The position numbers and the translations under genes were made by a program. Shown here piece by piece: positions 1-12,067 of a DNA stretch of 64,000 bases. This DNA comes from Hedera helix (Eukaryota; Streptophyta; Magnoliopsida; Apiales; Araliaceae), in contig OX359280.1 in NCBI GenBank assembly GCA_947179155.2, forward strand, positions 16,292,165 to 16,356,164, given 5' to 3'. The notes under the pieces are model-generated. The model was not told where the DNA came from. It searched no databases and saw nothing but the letters and a program-made list of their open reading frames with translations. Position 1 is the first letter of the stretch. The number at the start of each line of letters is the position of its first letter.

Positions 1-1910
1 CTTCGTGTGTTCTTAAGCAAAAGTCATAATTTTCTACATAAGTAGGTTTATGATTTTGTAATTTAGTGTTATAAAGTTGTGAAACATGATGGCCTGGTAA
101 ATTAATGCTTGTGGCACCATGTTTTAACAAGTTAAACCAAGAATGATGAAACTTAATTCTTCATGTTCTTCGTGTTCTTGAGAAAAAGTCATAAATTGTA
201 CATAAGTAGGTTTATGATTTTGTTATTTTTATGTTATGAAGTGATATTGAGTGTTAGAACATGTTATCTTAGAAAATTAATGCTTTAGGTATCATGTTTT
301 ACCAATCAGATCAAAGAAAGATAAGTCTAGATGCTAACAGACCTTTCTGCCAAAATTCCAAACTTCTAAAGTACGAATATGCCTTAGAAACCTAAATTAA
401 AGTTGTAGATCATGAAATTCTAAGCAATTTAGACTCAAGAATCACTCAAAAATGTTTCTGTATGACAAAATTATGACAGTTATCGGAAAGGACGTCAAAG
501 CTGAAAAATTAAGGGGCCATTCAGGTGGAAGCACTTAAAATTAGGATTTTGAGTTTTCCACTTAACGAAATGATTCCATCAATGAAAATAGTCTAATTAA
601 TTTATTCTAAGAGTTATTCAAAAGAAAATTTTGATAAACTAACGTTTGGGGATGCGTAACCCTTTTTGTAGGCGTTTAACGATTTCCCAGGAAACCCTAA
701 AACAGTTTCAAGGCAAGTTCTAAACCCTTATGTGTTATTTGTTATGTAATAGATGTTATGTGAAGTGTTTAACTGATGGTTGCAATCCTTCTAAATGTTA
801 TGTGTTATGTTTATGAATTATGAACATGATTTATATACTTTGTCTGTCAATGTGATATAAATTGTTGGAACGTGAGTTATATGTGATATTAAATGGAGAA
901 TTATATTCAGTCAAGGCATGTTAAAGTTTATATGAAAGCATAAATTGCGTATGTACTTTATGTTAGACTTGTTGAGCCGTCATGCTCACTCTTGCGAATA
1001 AAACCTTATTTGCGGATTAAAGATGAACGTTAAGAAGATCATAAACGTAAAGATGAAGCGTAGATTAGGTTTTCATGTTTATTACTTGTATTTATATAAG
1101 TCATAATGACTGTTGTAATACGAAACAAACAAATATGTAACCAGCTATTGAATGAATGATATAAATTATTATCATTAGAATGTTGTTATGTCTTTATTTT
1201 GATATAACCTAGAATTGTTAAAATTTAACATAGTATTGATAATGATCTATTTATCTGGATGAGGATCGGTAAATAACTTGTGAGTGTTGTATATCCGAGA
1301 CAGGACTAAGCGATGCTGACTGGTCAAATTCATCGTTAAGGTTCTTCGGACCTAGGTATAACTCGTTATTACTATTCTGAATACCATATAAGTAGGATTA
1401 TTGATATGAAGAGATATCACTATAAACAAATATGTTTCGAATGAGGGTTTTAACTAGTTGGGTAATATTCTGTACAGAAAGAGAATTTTGTATCGGACAA
1501 AGATACGTCCATTTGTCACGGATATAGATGCAAATATCTATCACGGGTGAAGATACAAACATTCACCAAGGGATTCTCTGTTCCCAAGAGCCGTCCTAAT
1601 GATTTAATACTGTGGATGTTGAAACATGTAAAGTGATAGAATATTTAAATCTTAAGGTTAAAATTAGACCGTTATATATGGTTTTATCCATTTATACGGA
1701 TGAAATACAAGTTGACACTTGTATACTTATGAGACTGAGATCAAGTTAAGATCTAGGGGCAAAGTTAAGAGAAAATTTTAATGTATAGTCTAAAATAAGA
1801 CTAATTCAACCAATATGATTATGAGATCATTGGTTAAGTCAATAGATATATGAAATTAACGCACAAAGTCCGCCGCAGGTAAAAGTGTGGGAGATTTTGG
1901 GGGCTTTACA
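1..1910 (+). mobile_element. 3' part of a chromovirus-type LTR (E4 family)
   Basis: This is the terminal 1.9 kb of an LTR whose start lies outside the window. It reads as an inverted, diverged copy of 21365-23340 (the E4 LTR) and of 47416-48704 (S4). Shared marks are the TGAGC/GCTCA hairpin at 969-995, the stretch of repeated 'GGATATAGATG'-like units at 1495-1570, and the end GGGGGCTTTACA at 1910. No tRNA-Met primer site follows 1910, so it is the outer end of a 3' or solo LTR. An internal direct duplication is visible at 1-120 and 160-330, both starting near CTTCGTGT. It carries no coding sequence. Confidence 0.75.
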
Positions 1911-2574
1911 ATAAGCATGAAGTAATTGTATAAATGCAAAGCATAATAAGCATGATGCCTATATGAAATGCGAAGCATGAAGCATGAAACATGATTTAAA
2001 ATGTGATAACTGTTAGACTTGCTGAGCCGTTGTGCTCACTCTTACTATAATTAAACATTTTCAGTAAAGTGTGAGGAACTTGAAGGTCCCGGTAGTCGTA
2101 AAGAAAATGATTAAAGTTATATTTGGTTATAAAAGCTTGTCGCTAGAATTATTTAAATCTCTTAATGTAACATTTTGTGATAATCATTACTTTGTATTAT
2201 TCTTGATCAAAAAAAAATCGTGCAACGGTAGTGAGAGACAATTATATATTTAGACAAGTGCTAATATTTGTGAACTCAATTAGTTGGAAGTAATCGATAG
2301 ATAGTCATAGCGACTTATTGTTGAAGTGTGAGCTTTTGTATACTCATAATGATTATAATACACTAGGTCGTGATTTATAAGTAATCTGAGTTTCTAAAAT
2401 CAATGTAAAGATTTCGATTCTGAGGCAAAGTTTAAGAGAATATTATAAAAAGTTTAAATTTATTGAGTTTTTAGCAACATTGTATTATATTATGTTGTGA
2501 TTTATAAGGAGAATGTTGTTCGTTAATGACCGGGGGTCGTCCGTGGCCAGTAAAGAGATTCCTGGGATGTTAGA
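1911..2574 (+). mobile_element. Fragment of a second, related LTR interrupted by the 1-1910 LTR
   Basis: The sequence from 1911 resumes in the middle of the same LTR type: a GAAGCATGAA-rich stretch, then the TGAGC/GCTCA hairpin at 2019-2045. This indicates that the 1-1910 LTR was inserted into an older relative. The end near 2574 (GGGATGTTAGA, a possible decayed TTACA terminus) is an estimate. No coding potential is seen. Confidence 0.5.
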
Positions 2575-2940
2575 AAATGAATTTAATTTACTTATGTGGA
2601 TTAGTAGATTAATATATTCAGATTAAATAATGAACTAAAGAAACTTATTTAATGGGTTATGATATTACGTTACAATAATTATAGGTAACCCGAATGATAA
2701 TTTTGGGTGTATTATTTGGTTTAGCAAAATGTATTTGGTTATTTAAATGAGGTTCAATATGAATATTGGAACCAATTTGGTAAATTAATTTATTATACGA
2801 GTTATAGTTTTATATATTAAATAAACATATTTAATATATAACTTAAATTTGTTTGGAACAATTTATGAAACTAACAATGTAATGTAATTTGTATAATTAT
2901 TAAATTGGGATTACATTTATAATGTATGGATTGGTAATGG

Positions 2941-2943
<3 letters not shown>

Positions 2944-3027
<84 letters not shown>

Positions 3028-3048
3028 CGCGCGTGTGTGTGTGTGTGT
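2944..3048. repeat. (AT)n then (GT)n microsatellite
   Basis: About 82 bp of uninterrupted AT dinucleotides, a short CGCGC bridge, then about 16 bp of GT. Any reading frame across it is a repeat artefact. Confidence 0.95.
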
Positions 3049-3335
3049 ATATGATGTACAATTAATATTATAATGTATAATTATATAATGCTTTTGATGT
3101 TTAGGCATGTATGGGAATTATAAGAATGCTGAGATGGGACAATATAGTGTGCATGCAAATAGTGAGTGGAGAATGTTGACTTTACTTAATAATGGAGGGT
3201 GTGGTGTCTTTTGCTTTAGGTGACATATAGCCTGGGTGATGAATAAGCCTTAGGCATTCTCAGAAGGAGTCTACATCTATTGTATGTGATTCAGTTCATT
3301 CTCATACCAAGAATAGCTCAGGATATTGTCTAAGT

Positions 3336-3353
3336 CCCCCCCCCCCCCCCCCC
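3336..3353. repeat. Poly-C run of 18
   Basis: Eighteen consecutive C in AT-rich DNA inside S0. The length may be unreliable in the assembly. Confidence 0.9.
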
Positions 3354-4093
3354 AAAGTTTATCAAAATCTCACGAAAGTTCACCCAAGTTAAAATATGAA
3401 ATACTAAAGATATCATTCTAAGCTCAAGTCTGGATATAGGATTTCATTATTTCATTAAGGAAGACTCTTCATTTAACCACAAACCAGTTAACATCAAGCT
3501 CTCTTCAATCAAAGCTCCAATAAGAAGGGTATATACTCTTCTCTATGTAAAACTTTTAGAAATAGTTAGTTTAGATGTTAATTGTGGTTGTTTGTTTCTT
3601 GTGGGAGGTTTTCTGTTGGATGAATCATGTAGGATTCAGGTGAAATAAGGTTGGGTTGAATTTGGAGGTTGAATACATGTTTAAATTAGTATGAAATATG
3701 AGATTTAAGAGCATACATGTAAATTGTTTGATAAAATGCATCTATGTAGGTTATTTTCAAAAAACTTGAGAATCTATGAGCCATAATGCATGTGTAATAT
3801 GATTACTCTGATGATTTGAAGGTTTTAAAACTTATTCAAAGTAGTTTAGGAAGAAGTTATATCTAACTAGTTTTGAAAGAAAAACATGTTGAACCACTTA
3901 CTTTCAAGCTTTGAAATTTATATCATAAAGGAACCAATTTGGGTGGGTGATAATTTTCTAAAATACTGTGTAGTGTTGTCTTGATGGTGTCCAAATTTGG
4001 TAGTCATTAGATATATATTTTGAAAGTTACGAATTTCTAAAGTGGCAGTGAAAATGAAAAAACTACAAGAACTGGGTACAAAACATTGTGCGC

Positions 4094-4110
4094 GGGGGGG
4101 GGGGGGGGGG
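4094..4110. repeat. Poly-G run of 17
   Basis: Seventeen consecutive G at the left edge of a GC-rich patch (to about 4200) within S0. Confidence 0.9.
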
Positions 4111-5407
4111 CTCTGAAAGCGCTGCCAGCGTAGTGTCCTCAGTCCAACTATGCCGGGGCAAAGTGTTTAGGCCAAAAGACCCTTCTGGGGCGCATTATGC
4201 AGATTCTAGTTTTTGATTTTGATTTTTATTCTAAGCATTCAAATGATATAAAATGATAATGTAATGTGTTCTTTTATATAGTTAAAATATATTTGAGATA
4301 GTATATTTAACTTGGTTACTAATTAAAGAATAATTATTATTCTAGGATTAAGTAAACAGTTGAATAAAAACTTGTACATGCATAAGTTGAGTCAATTTGA
4401 TATATGTTAAGTGCATGTATGTATTGTATACCCAACTTGAATGTTAATTAGAGTTTGGTAATTGGAAGCTAAACAAACGTTTGATGTAAACATATAATAT
4501 ATTATGTATAATAACGTAAGTTATTATTATTTAGGACCTACAACGATTGATCGTATTTCGAGTAGGCGAGAACAATATTAATTATTAGCATAAATGCAAA
4601 GGCAAGTATTCTATCCATTGTTGATATAATTATTGAAGTGTTTTATTATTCAGTCTTGAACAACATCATGGAAATACAATTTGAACTATATTTTGAAAGT
4701 TATTCGATGATGAATGGTCATTGATAGTTTAAGCTATTTGCATCGGCTAGACAAACAATGTTGTATGTTATCAAATCAATGTTTCTTATTAAAGCTATGC
4801 TAAACCAAGTTATGTTGGTGCGGATTCAAGTGATGATTACTGAATCATCTTACCCTATAAAAAGGGAGAAATTCTCTTCTTATTATTTATCGTTAATGCA
4901 AATGCGTTTCATATGGTTGTGCACAATACATGAGGTACAAAAAGGCTGATCCCCTTTGCGCACATTACGGTTAAGGACTTATATAATCTGGTGCTTACTA
5001 TGGTCATTCTTGTAAACCTGAAATGATTTCAAGGTCTTGTGAACCTCAAAATTGTGTTGAATTCAAAATCAAAAAAGAGTTTTGAGACAGATTTATTTAT
5101 GTTATTTTCACAGTTATCGTACAACTATGGAAATGTTTTCAAGAAGCTTAATTGCATTCAACTATTTATTCTAGATTATATCTGTTAGATCTTTTATTAT
5201 AAACGTTTAAGAAAACATGTATGTATATATTTTTTTTAAGTGATGTAATAGTAAAGATTAGATAACTTGGGATTTTATGCTGTATATTTTGAACTAATAT
5301 AAGTTAATGTATGTTATTTTGTATGATGGGTAGTATAGATGTATGGATGTGTTGAACAATGAGCACCGAATCCGAGGTTCAAGGGACCCGAATTTGGGGG
5401 TGCCACA

Positions 5408-6896
5408 ATAACTTTGGATCTCACCATAGAACCCATTCACAAAGATTTCTTCCACAACCAAGCATATCAAAAGCGTATATAAAGAAAATAACAAGCTAGA
5501 GTTTTGAGATACTTTTAAACCTTCCACGGAAATCTTCTTCTTGACTTCTTGATATACGAAAATAGCTAACCTCATTGATGACTTAACTTTTAACTCACAA
5601 ATATACACTAACACCTTGGAGAAATATAGATGAAACTCTCAAAGGAGCTCTCCTTTCTCACTAGAACTTTCTCAAACTTTCACTAAGCTAGGCAAAGACC
5701 TCTATTTATAGAAATTTAGAAGACCTTCATTAGTGCTCTTAATCATCCAACATTGATGAAATTAGGAGATAATCAGGCTTACTATACATGTGAATGACAT
5801 GCTTCTTGCATTTTATTTTAGCAAAAGAGTGAAGCAATACATGGAGTGTAAAGTGAGCAACCAAAATGCTACAAGGCACCGCAAATGGGGCCCCCATATT
5901 GTTGACCACTCTCCCTCCTTCTTCTCCCATTTTTAATTTTTTTTTACCACTTTAATATACATATATACATCTATATATATACACACCCATGTATGTATAT
6001 ATATATATATATAGCACCAATGCTTACTTTCTTTTGGGCTCCACTTTGGACTTTGAATTTAATTTCATTTGGGCTTCTATATTAATTTACTTGGGCTCAT
6101 CAATTTAATTCTAGATGGGCACTAGTTCATTTCATTTAAACTCTCATTCCTTAAATTCATTGGGCTATGTCTTACTAACTTACAATACTTGAAATTAAAA
6201 CAAGTGTTGGGCAAGTATTAAAATAAATTGGACTCATTATTTAATTAATACTTGGCTACTAGTTAAATTTATTTAAGTTAGGAACACTTGGGCTAGTAAT
6301 TAAATCTCATAGGGCTTACTACATTGGGTCATTTAATATACACATTAATTTTAATTACATAATCCAATTAGACTTATTATTAAAAATCACTTGGACTACT
6401 TAATTGGGTTGGATTGTAAAACCCTAACACTTACCATATCTTGGGTTTGTTTTATTAAAACCCTAGCATACATTCATACAAGTACATGAACTTGATTAGC
6501 TGTAATTCATTAATTACCACGTATCATCATATTGGGTTTATAATATATTTACCCACATACAAATATTTCTACATTCGTTATCTTTAATAATTCATTTATT
6601 TCCTCTTTGTCATTAATTATATAAGTAATTCACTTGTTGATTATTAGTCTTTTTATTTGTCATTCAAGGCCAACATTAAAATTTTGTGATCTCATCACAT
6701 AAGTTTCTCTTGCATCTCTTTTCTTTCTTTAGTTAATTCAAATAAATTAAATTAACTAACTTACTACAACATATACACATAAATAACATAACTTCACACT
6801 CTATACACCTACATAACATAACTTTACACATCATATTTTCTCATAAAAATAAATATAAAAAAAAAAGTTGGGTTCGTAATTTTCCAAGCTATTACA
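5408..6896 (-). mobile_element. E5: 3' LTR (minus strand) of a chromovirus remnant
   Basis: On the minus strand the LTR begins at 6896 with TGTAATAGCTTGG, directly after a polypurine tract. It runs through a TATA box at 5701-5711 and a likely transcribed leader to about 5408, where S0 interrupts or abuts it. A telo-box-like AAACCCTAA occurs near 6418 and an AAACCCTAG near 6459. An internal (TA)n lies at about 5996-6013. No coding sequence is supported here. Confidence 0.6.
5701..5711 (-). promoter_or_regulatory. TATA box of the E5 LTR
   Basis: The minus strand reads TATAAATAGA, followed by a pyrimidine-rich leader. The same TATAAATA core is seen in the E4, E6 and S3 LTRs. Confidence 0.6.
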
Positions 6897-6914
6897 TTCA
6901 CCCTCCCTTATAAG
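6897..6914 (-). other. Polypurine tract of E5
   Basis: The minus strand reads AAGGGAGGGTGAA immediately before the LTR start TGTAATAG. This is the plus-strand primer position expected at an internal/3' LTR junction. Confidence 0.7.
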
Positions 6915-7140
6915 GATTTTGTCCCTATAATCACCACTACAAGGTTACTTAAAAATTTCTTATAATCTTCTATTTTCTTTTATCTTCACCATTCTTACAC
7001 AACCTTTAGATTTAAATTCTCGACAGGTGTTACTCAATTCCTTGCGGCCTCTATATTAATAAGATACTTATCCTCTTTTCTAAATAATTCTAATCATTTA
7101 GTGAAATCGTCAGACAGATAGTACTTGAATCAAATAATAC

Positions 7141-8010
7141 CTAAATAATTATATTATTGATTGGAATAATACCTGTCACCATGTCTCTTAACTCCAATGT
7201 ATCTTGCACAGTCATATTAAAAGTCCTAGCTATTGGGCGACTTAGTTGTACTGGTCCAGGTAAGGTCAACTTATTAATATTTCTTCCCTTGATTCCATTT
7301 CCCACATTTCTTTCGTTCTTTAGGCAGTCCTTAAATTGATAACCCATTTCACCATAAACGAAACACTTTCGACTCTTATTTGGATCAGAACAGCTCAAAG
7401 CAACATGTCCTTGCTCCTGACACCTATTATAACTATTTGTTCCTAGACACACTCTCAAATGGTTCTTTCCGCAACTTTCACAAGTTATCTTTCGCTTGAC
7501 TTTTCCCTGATCATTCTCACTATTACAATGGTTCCACTTTTGATTTTGCGTGTTACTACCACCACTACTATCTTTTTTCTATTTCTCCCTTCAAGCTTCT
7601 TACATTTTCTCTTAATTGTATTTTGGCAAAGCTTCACTCATGCCTTTTGCTATGATTGCCTTCTCCAATATTGTTGAAAACATGCTAATCTGAAGAATCG
7701 AAACTTTAGTATAGATCTATAAATTTAATCCTTGCTCAAACCTCCTTACTTTACACGCTTCCGTATCCACTTGATGTGGGGAAAATCTCGCTAGTTCATT
7801 GAACTTGGTGGTATATTCTGCTATCGGCATGTTCCCTTGTTTAAGTTCTAAGAATTTCACTTCCATTGCTGCTTACCTACTATCCGAAAAATAGTTCTCA
7901 AAGAATAATTTCTTGAAACGAGTCTAAGTAAAAATTCCTTCTCCTGCTCAATTTTTGCTAGCCTTCCACTAATAATTAGTCTCTCCCTTCATTATGAAGG
8001 AGAAAAATTG
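7141..8010 (-). pseudogene. E5 gag and protease N-terminus, decayed (Tekay/Del-type)
   Basis: Minus-strand translation gives a chromovirus capsid tract, KFLELKQG, then NELARFSPHQVD and VRRFEQGL. Two zinc-knuckle remnants follow (CQEQGHVALSC, then CFVYGEMGY with a broken spacing), then the start of protease (ARTFNMTVQD, VTGIIPIN). Gag is the structural protein that packages element RNA. In-frame stops and frameshifts break it, and its N-terminal half is cut off near 8010. After the protease start the element jumps to its 3' end: the rest of protease, RT, RNase H and integrase are missing between about 7141 and 6930. It lies in inverted orientation to the related T0 gag at 9158. Confidence 0.8.
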
Positions 8011-8491
8011 CAATGACCACGAATATTACATCACATTGTAAATATAATTAAGAAATATTTATCAATAAAGTGAATTAAATTTTTATTTAACTATGTGTGC
8101 ATTCATTGCTCATATCTTTATGTGTAAGAGTTTATTTAAAGGGAAGTCCACTTGGTTGATTAATTAAACTAATGGACTAACCTAGAAATATTAATATCAA
8201 TGATCAAATACACTAGAAACCTTAATCGATGGTCCAATTATTTTTTTCTTTAGCACATCTAATTGGATTATGTGTTTATATTAATGGTCTTATTAACTAA
8301 GCTTCATGTGAGTTAATTGGTAGCCAACCAATTTAAATGACAAGCCTTATGCTAAATGAATTGGCTAGCTCAAGTGGAATTAATTATTGAGAGCCTAAGA
8401 TAGTGGAAATGATGAGCCCAATTGAATAAATTCTAGAGCCCAAGTTTCTAGCCCAACATAAGTTAAATATTGGTCAACAATTATACAAGTT

Positions 8492-8539
<48 letters not shown>

Positions 8540-9157
8540 CAACTTAGCATGAAAAAATAAATCAAAAATGGGAAGAAAAAGGAGTGTTTTGGTCAGTACG
8601 TTGAGGGGGGGACCCCCTTAGGGTGTACTGCTCCTAGTTTCTTGAAACTTTCCCCTAATGCAACCAAGTTTCTTAAATAGTCCCCCAATGGCAAGAGCAC
8701 GAGGATGTTGTTCTCCAGGGCATGCACTGACAACATTATAAGTAGTTTTATTATGTATATAGATGCAGTTAGTGCCCACTTTTGTTTATAGGGTTATATT
8801 TGAGATGTAAACCTTAAATTATGAGAGGTGATATGTGATTATGATATATCCCCACTTTTTACGTTTTAAGGGAATGTAGTTCTTGTAAATCTCAATTTTT
8901 GTGTTTCTTTAGGATAGGTTATTGTGATATCTCTTCTTTTGTTAACTAGAGGGATATGTAGCATTTATAGAAATATGCCTTAAGTTGTAAGTGTTTGACA
9001 CTACCAGCTGGTATATGAATATAAATGTGATATTATTATTACCTGATCGGATTGAACTTGGTTTTGCTTTAACTTTTTAAATGCTTAACATTCATAAAAT
9101 GTTGCAGAAAATATAAAACAAAAAAAAATAAGCTAAGGTCTTGTTTCAAACAAACAA
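8011..9157 (+). mobile_element. Degenerate plus-strand LTR/leader upstream of T0 gag
   Basis: The left edge (ACCACGAATATTACATC) and the 'GTCCA ... ATGGACTAACCTAG' stretch match the order of the first 150 bp of the E1 LTR. An (AT)n microsatellite sits at 8494-8535, and a GGGGGGGACCCCC patch at about 8605. The last 100 bp lead into the T0 gag start codon. A clear TGGTATCAGAGC primer site was not found, so the LTR end is unplaced. No gene is seen. Confidence 0.4.
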
Positions 9158-9720
9158 TGCTGCCAAGAAGACAACCCCAAAATCTAAGATTGGAAGAGTT
9201 AGTAAACAACGTGAAGGGTCAAGCTGACCCAATGTGGGCTTTTGCTAACATGTTAGCGAAAGAAATGCAGAGTAGACCAACCACGATAGTAGAGTAGTCA
9301 GTAAGCCATCTGGTGAGTTTTAAAGATTTCAAGTTGGTAGGACAACTATAGTTTCGTGGAACTACAGATCCAATAGAAGCCCAGACATGGGTAGAAGTGA
9401 TGGAGAAGGTTTTTGAGGTCGCACGAGTGGCTGAGGAACAAAAGACATCATTTGTCACCTTCATAAGGAAAGGTGAAGCAAATTACTGGTGGAAGGCAAA
9501 CAAAGGCTGAGCTGGGAAAGGTATAATTACATGGACTTGTTTTAAGGAGTTGTTCTTCGAAAAATATTTTCCAGAAAGCACTCAGGCGAGCATGGAGATT
9601 AAGTTCTTGGATTTGAAACAAGGAGGCATGTCAGTTGCGGAGTATGCCGTAAAATTCAACGAGTTGGCTAGGTTTGCTGCACATCAGGTGGATATCGAAG
9701 CCAAGCAGACAAGGAGGTTC
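9158..9720 (+). pseudogene. T0 gag, N-terminal part (chromovirus), split by S1
   Basis: Translation from the ATG at 9158 gives MLPRRQPQNLRLEELV, then capsid motifs: DPIEAQTWVEVMEKVFE, ANYWW, FFEKYFP, KFLDLKQGGMSVAEY, FNELARFAAHQVD and TRRF. In-frame stops lie near 9296, 9348 and 9508. The frame breaks exactly at 9720, where S1 is inserted, and resumes at 13987. The capsid is very close in motif order to the minus-strand E5 gag. Confidence 0.85.
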
Positions 9721-10466
9721 TGTGACATCTCGAATTTTTACAGTATTTCCAAATGAGGATTTTGATTAATTTAAGTAAAGGTTAGTAGCTAAAACCTGGT
9801 TTAGATGGATATGAGGTATTATTATGTGATTGAATTAAATTATTATGTGATCAATGTGTTAGAAATGACATGTGTGGTTGAAATAGTAAAGAGGGGCCTA
9901 TGTGGTTGAATATAGAAAGATGAGTTAAGTTAGAGAATTATGGAAATAAGAAAAGTATAATGGAAATGAGTTTAAGTTATGAGAATTAAGAACGAGCTTA
10001 ATGAATGGGCCTGTAGAGGCGAGGGTATGAGAATGACAAGTATCGGTAAGTCTGTATGTGCAGTGAGGAAGGAACCGTGTGATCAAATCGGTTTATTAAG
10101 GATTTATGGAATATTAAATGTATGATATATGTATAAATGAAATTTGTTAAGGAAATTGATATTAAATGTGTCGACACCGGAAAAGTCGTTTCGTTTTTTA
10201 TTAATTGCCCTTCCCAATTTTAGCCTTTGGATTAAGATGTGTTTTTTTGAAAAGGGTCGGCTTGAGTGTCGACGGAGTTTGAAAGGTCGATTTTATGATG
10301 AGCCAATTGACCAGAGTCGCCAGTTGGTATATTCGAAATGGATGTACCAACTCATCCGAATTTTGTTTTCGTAATCGCTGGCTCATGTATGACTCCGAAT
10401 TAATTGGTCTGCAAACCTATTCATAAAGTTCGGGGGTTTGCTTAAGCGAGGGGAAGGTGTTAGGCA

Positions 10467-10481
10467 CCCCCCCCCCCCCCC
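10467..10481. repeat. Poly-C run of 15
   Basis: Fifteen C inside S2. The equivalent site in the E3 LTR (about 61341) has only six, so the run expanded in this copy or its length is a sequencing error. Confidence 0.85.
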
Positions 10482-11780
10482 GACTTCCGTGAAAACACGG
10501 TTACCGCGATCATGATGTTTTCCTATCCTTTTAAATTCTAAAATGTGTGTGTGCGCATATGCGTGTGTGCCTATGAAAATCGTTGGAATGATTTATTTCT
10601 CGAAAGTACTTCTGAAATCTCGTTGACCCTATGCACGAAGGATTCGATTTGTTTTGAAAAGTTCATTTTTAGGCTTTCATTTTCATAACAAAATCTTTAA
10701 TGGTGACATTTATAAAACAAGGTTTTCGAATCCTTCGTCAAATAGAAATGGAGCTCATCCGATACTTTCGATTTTGTATTTTTAGCCTACGAGTGATCTA
10801 ATATCCTACTTTGCTTGATTTTATGAAAATCTTCGTTTTTTCATTCCCAAAATGATTTTCTCGTGTCGAAAGGGAAAACCAAGCATCAAAATAACGTTGG
10901 AGCTATTCATGGGCATGTGAGCCATCAAAATAACCCTAAACGCCCACAATCGCACATTTTACTATTACGGGACCTTAAACCCGATTTTCAGTATTGATAT
11001 CGTTTTAAGGCCCAAATGATACATTTTACATCGAAAATGACCAATAACAAGAATTACAATTAACCCAACAGTCCATCTTCGGGATTTTATTAATAGCCTC
11101 GAATCGGAATTTAAAGGCATTAATTTCATCCCTAGGCTCACCACTACTATGTCACAACAAAATATTGAAATGATCAAAATGCCCACACAGACATCATTGG
11201 AGGGCTAGGCCGTAAAAATGCACGCAACGTGCTCCTTAGCCAACCTCGATCTGGGCTTATTTAATGAATCAAACCCCAAATATTGCAACGAGGCCAATCC
11301 AATACAATAAAATTTACTCAATCAAATGAAATCTATATCTTATAACCGGAGCTCACATAGGTGAGTCCAAATTATAAATCTAACCCAATAACACAAATAT
11401 AATCGGTAGAAATGCTCAGATAATACATGGAAACAAATATTAAATAGCGCAATTCCACAAAATAACAAAATAAACAATAGATCTATTATAATAGAGTCAA
11501 CATCGTACAAATCGAGCCTTTTCACCTTGAATTCAGAAGGAGAGCCAAGAAAGAGCTTCAATACCCCATGGATCTAACTTTTGACACCCAAAGATTAAAT
11601 AAAAATAGACTAGATCTCCTATTTAATACACCATGGATCTCTCTCTTTTTTCCTATTCTTTTCTCCTCTTTTTTTGCTCTCGGATCCCCTCTTTTTTCTT
11701 CTCTCGCCCCCTATTTTTCTTCCTCCCGCGTCTCCTCAAGAAATGAAACTGGAAGAGGCGATTTAAAAACTCAGATCTTG

Positions 11781-11827
11781 GCCACAGGTGCAGCTGCGGC
11801 CAGCCGCAGGTGCAGCTGCGGCTGGCT
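11781..11827. repeat. GC-rich near-palindromic repeat in S2
   Basis: Two copies of GGTGCAGCTGCGGC, facing a CAGCCGCAG segment, form a self-complementary patch. The equivalent patches in E3 lie at 56331-56360, 57400-57424 and 57496-57545. Confidence 0.7.
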
Positions 11828-12021
11828 TCAGTGCTTCCTCGATTTTCGTGTACTGATGTCGGTCTTTCGTTTTTTGCTGGAAGGCTCGTATTTTGCAATC
11901 CGAAAATCCCTGGGAAACGTGCCATATTGTTCTAGGAGGCTAGTTCGGAGGGCTGCGACGTGATATAAAATTTGTTATTCGTGCTTGGCTTCCAGGAGGC
12001 GCTACCCCCTTCCACCCCCGC

Positions 12022-12067
12022 CAGCTCACCGGCGAGCTGGGTAGCCGCTCGCTCACCGGGGAGCGAG
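12022..12067. repeat. Twin GC-rich hairpins with matching loops
   Basis: CAGCTCACCGGCGAGCTG (12022-12039) and CTCGCTCACCGGGGAGCGAG (12048-12067) are two perfect inverted repeats with different stems and near-identical ACCGG loops. Confidence 0.75.

Larger units (their letters stand above)
2575..5407 (+). mobile_element. S0: degenerate LTR related to E1, probably solo
   Basis: The end GACCCGAATTTGGGGGTGCC plus ACA at 5407 matches the E1 LTR end (AACCCGGATTTGGGGTCG plus TTACA), and the preceding 450 bp follow the E1 LTR order. The AT-rich start resembles the first part of the E1 LTR, but the exact start and TSD could not be fixed. It includes an AT/GT microsatellite, an 18-C run, a 17-G run and a GC-rich patch at 4091-4200. 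No primer site follows 5407. It holds no gene. Confidence 0.5.

Noticed and set aside
2917..3108. Minus-strand frame of Tyr-Ile repeats
   Set aside because: It is a translation of the AT microsatellite.
11568..11963. Overlapping frames on both strands in S2
   Set aside because: They come from a GC-rich and pyrimidine-rich LTR patch and have no domain or relative in the E3 LTR.
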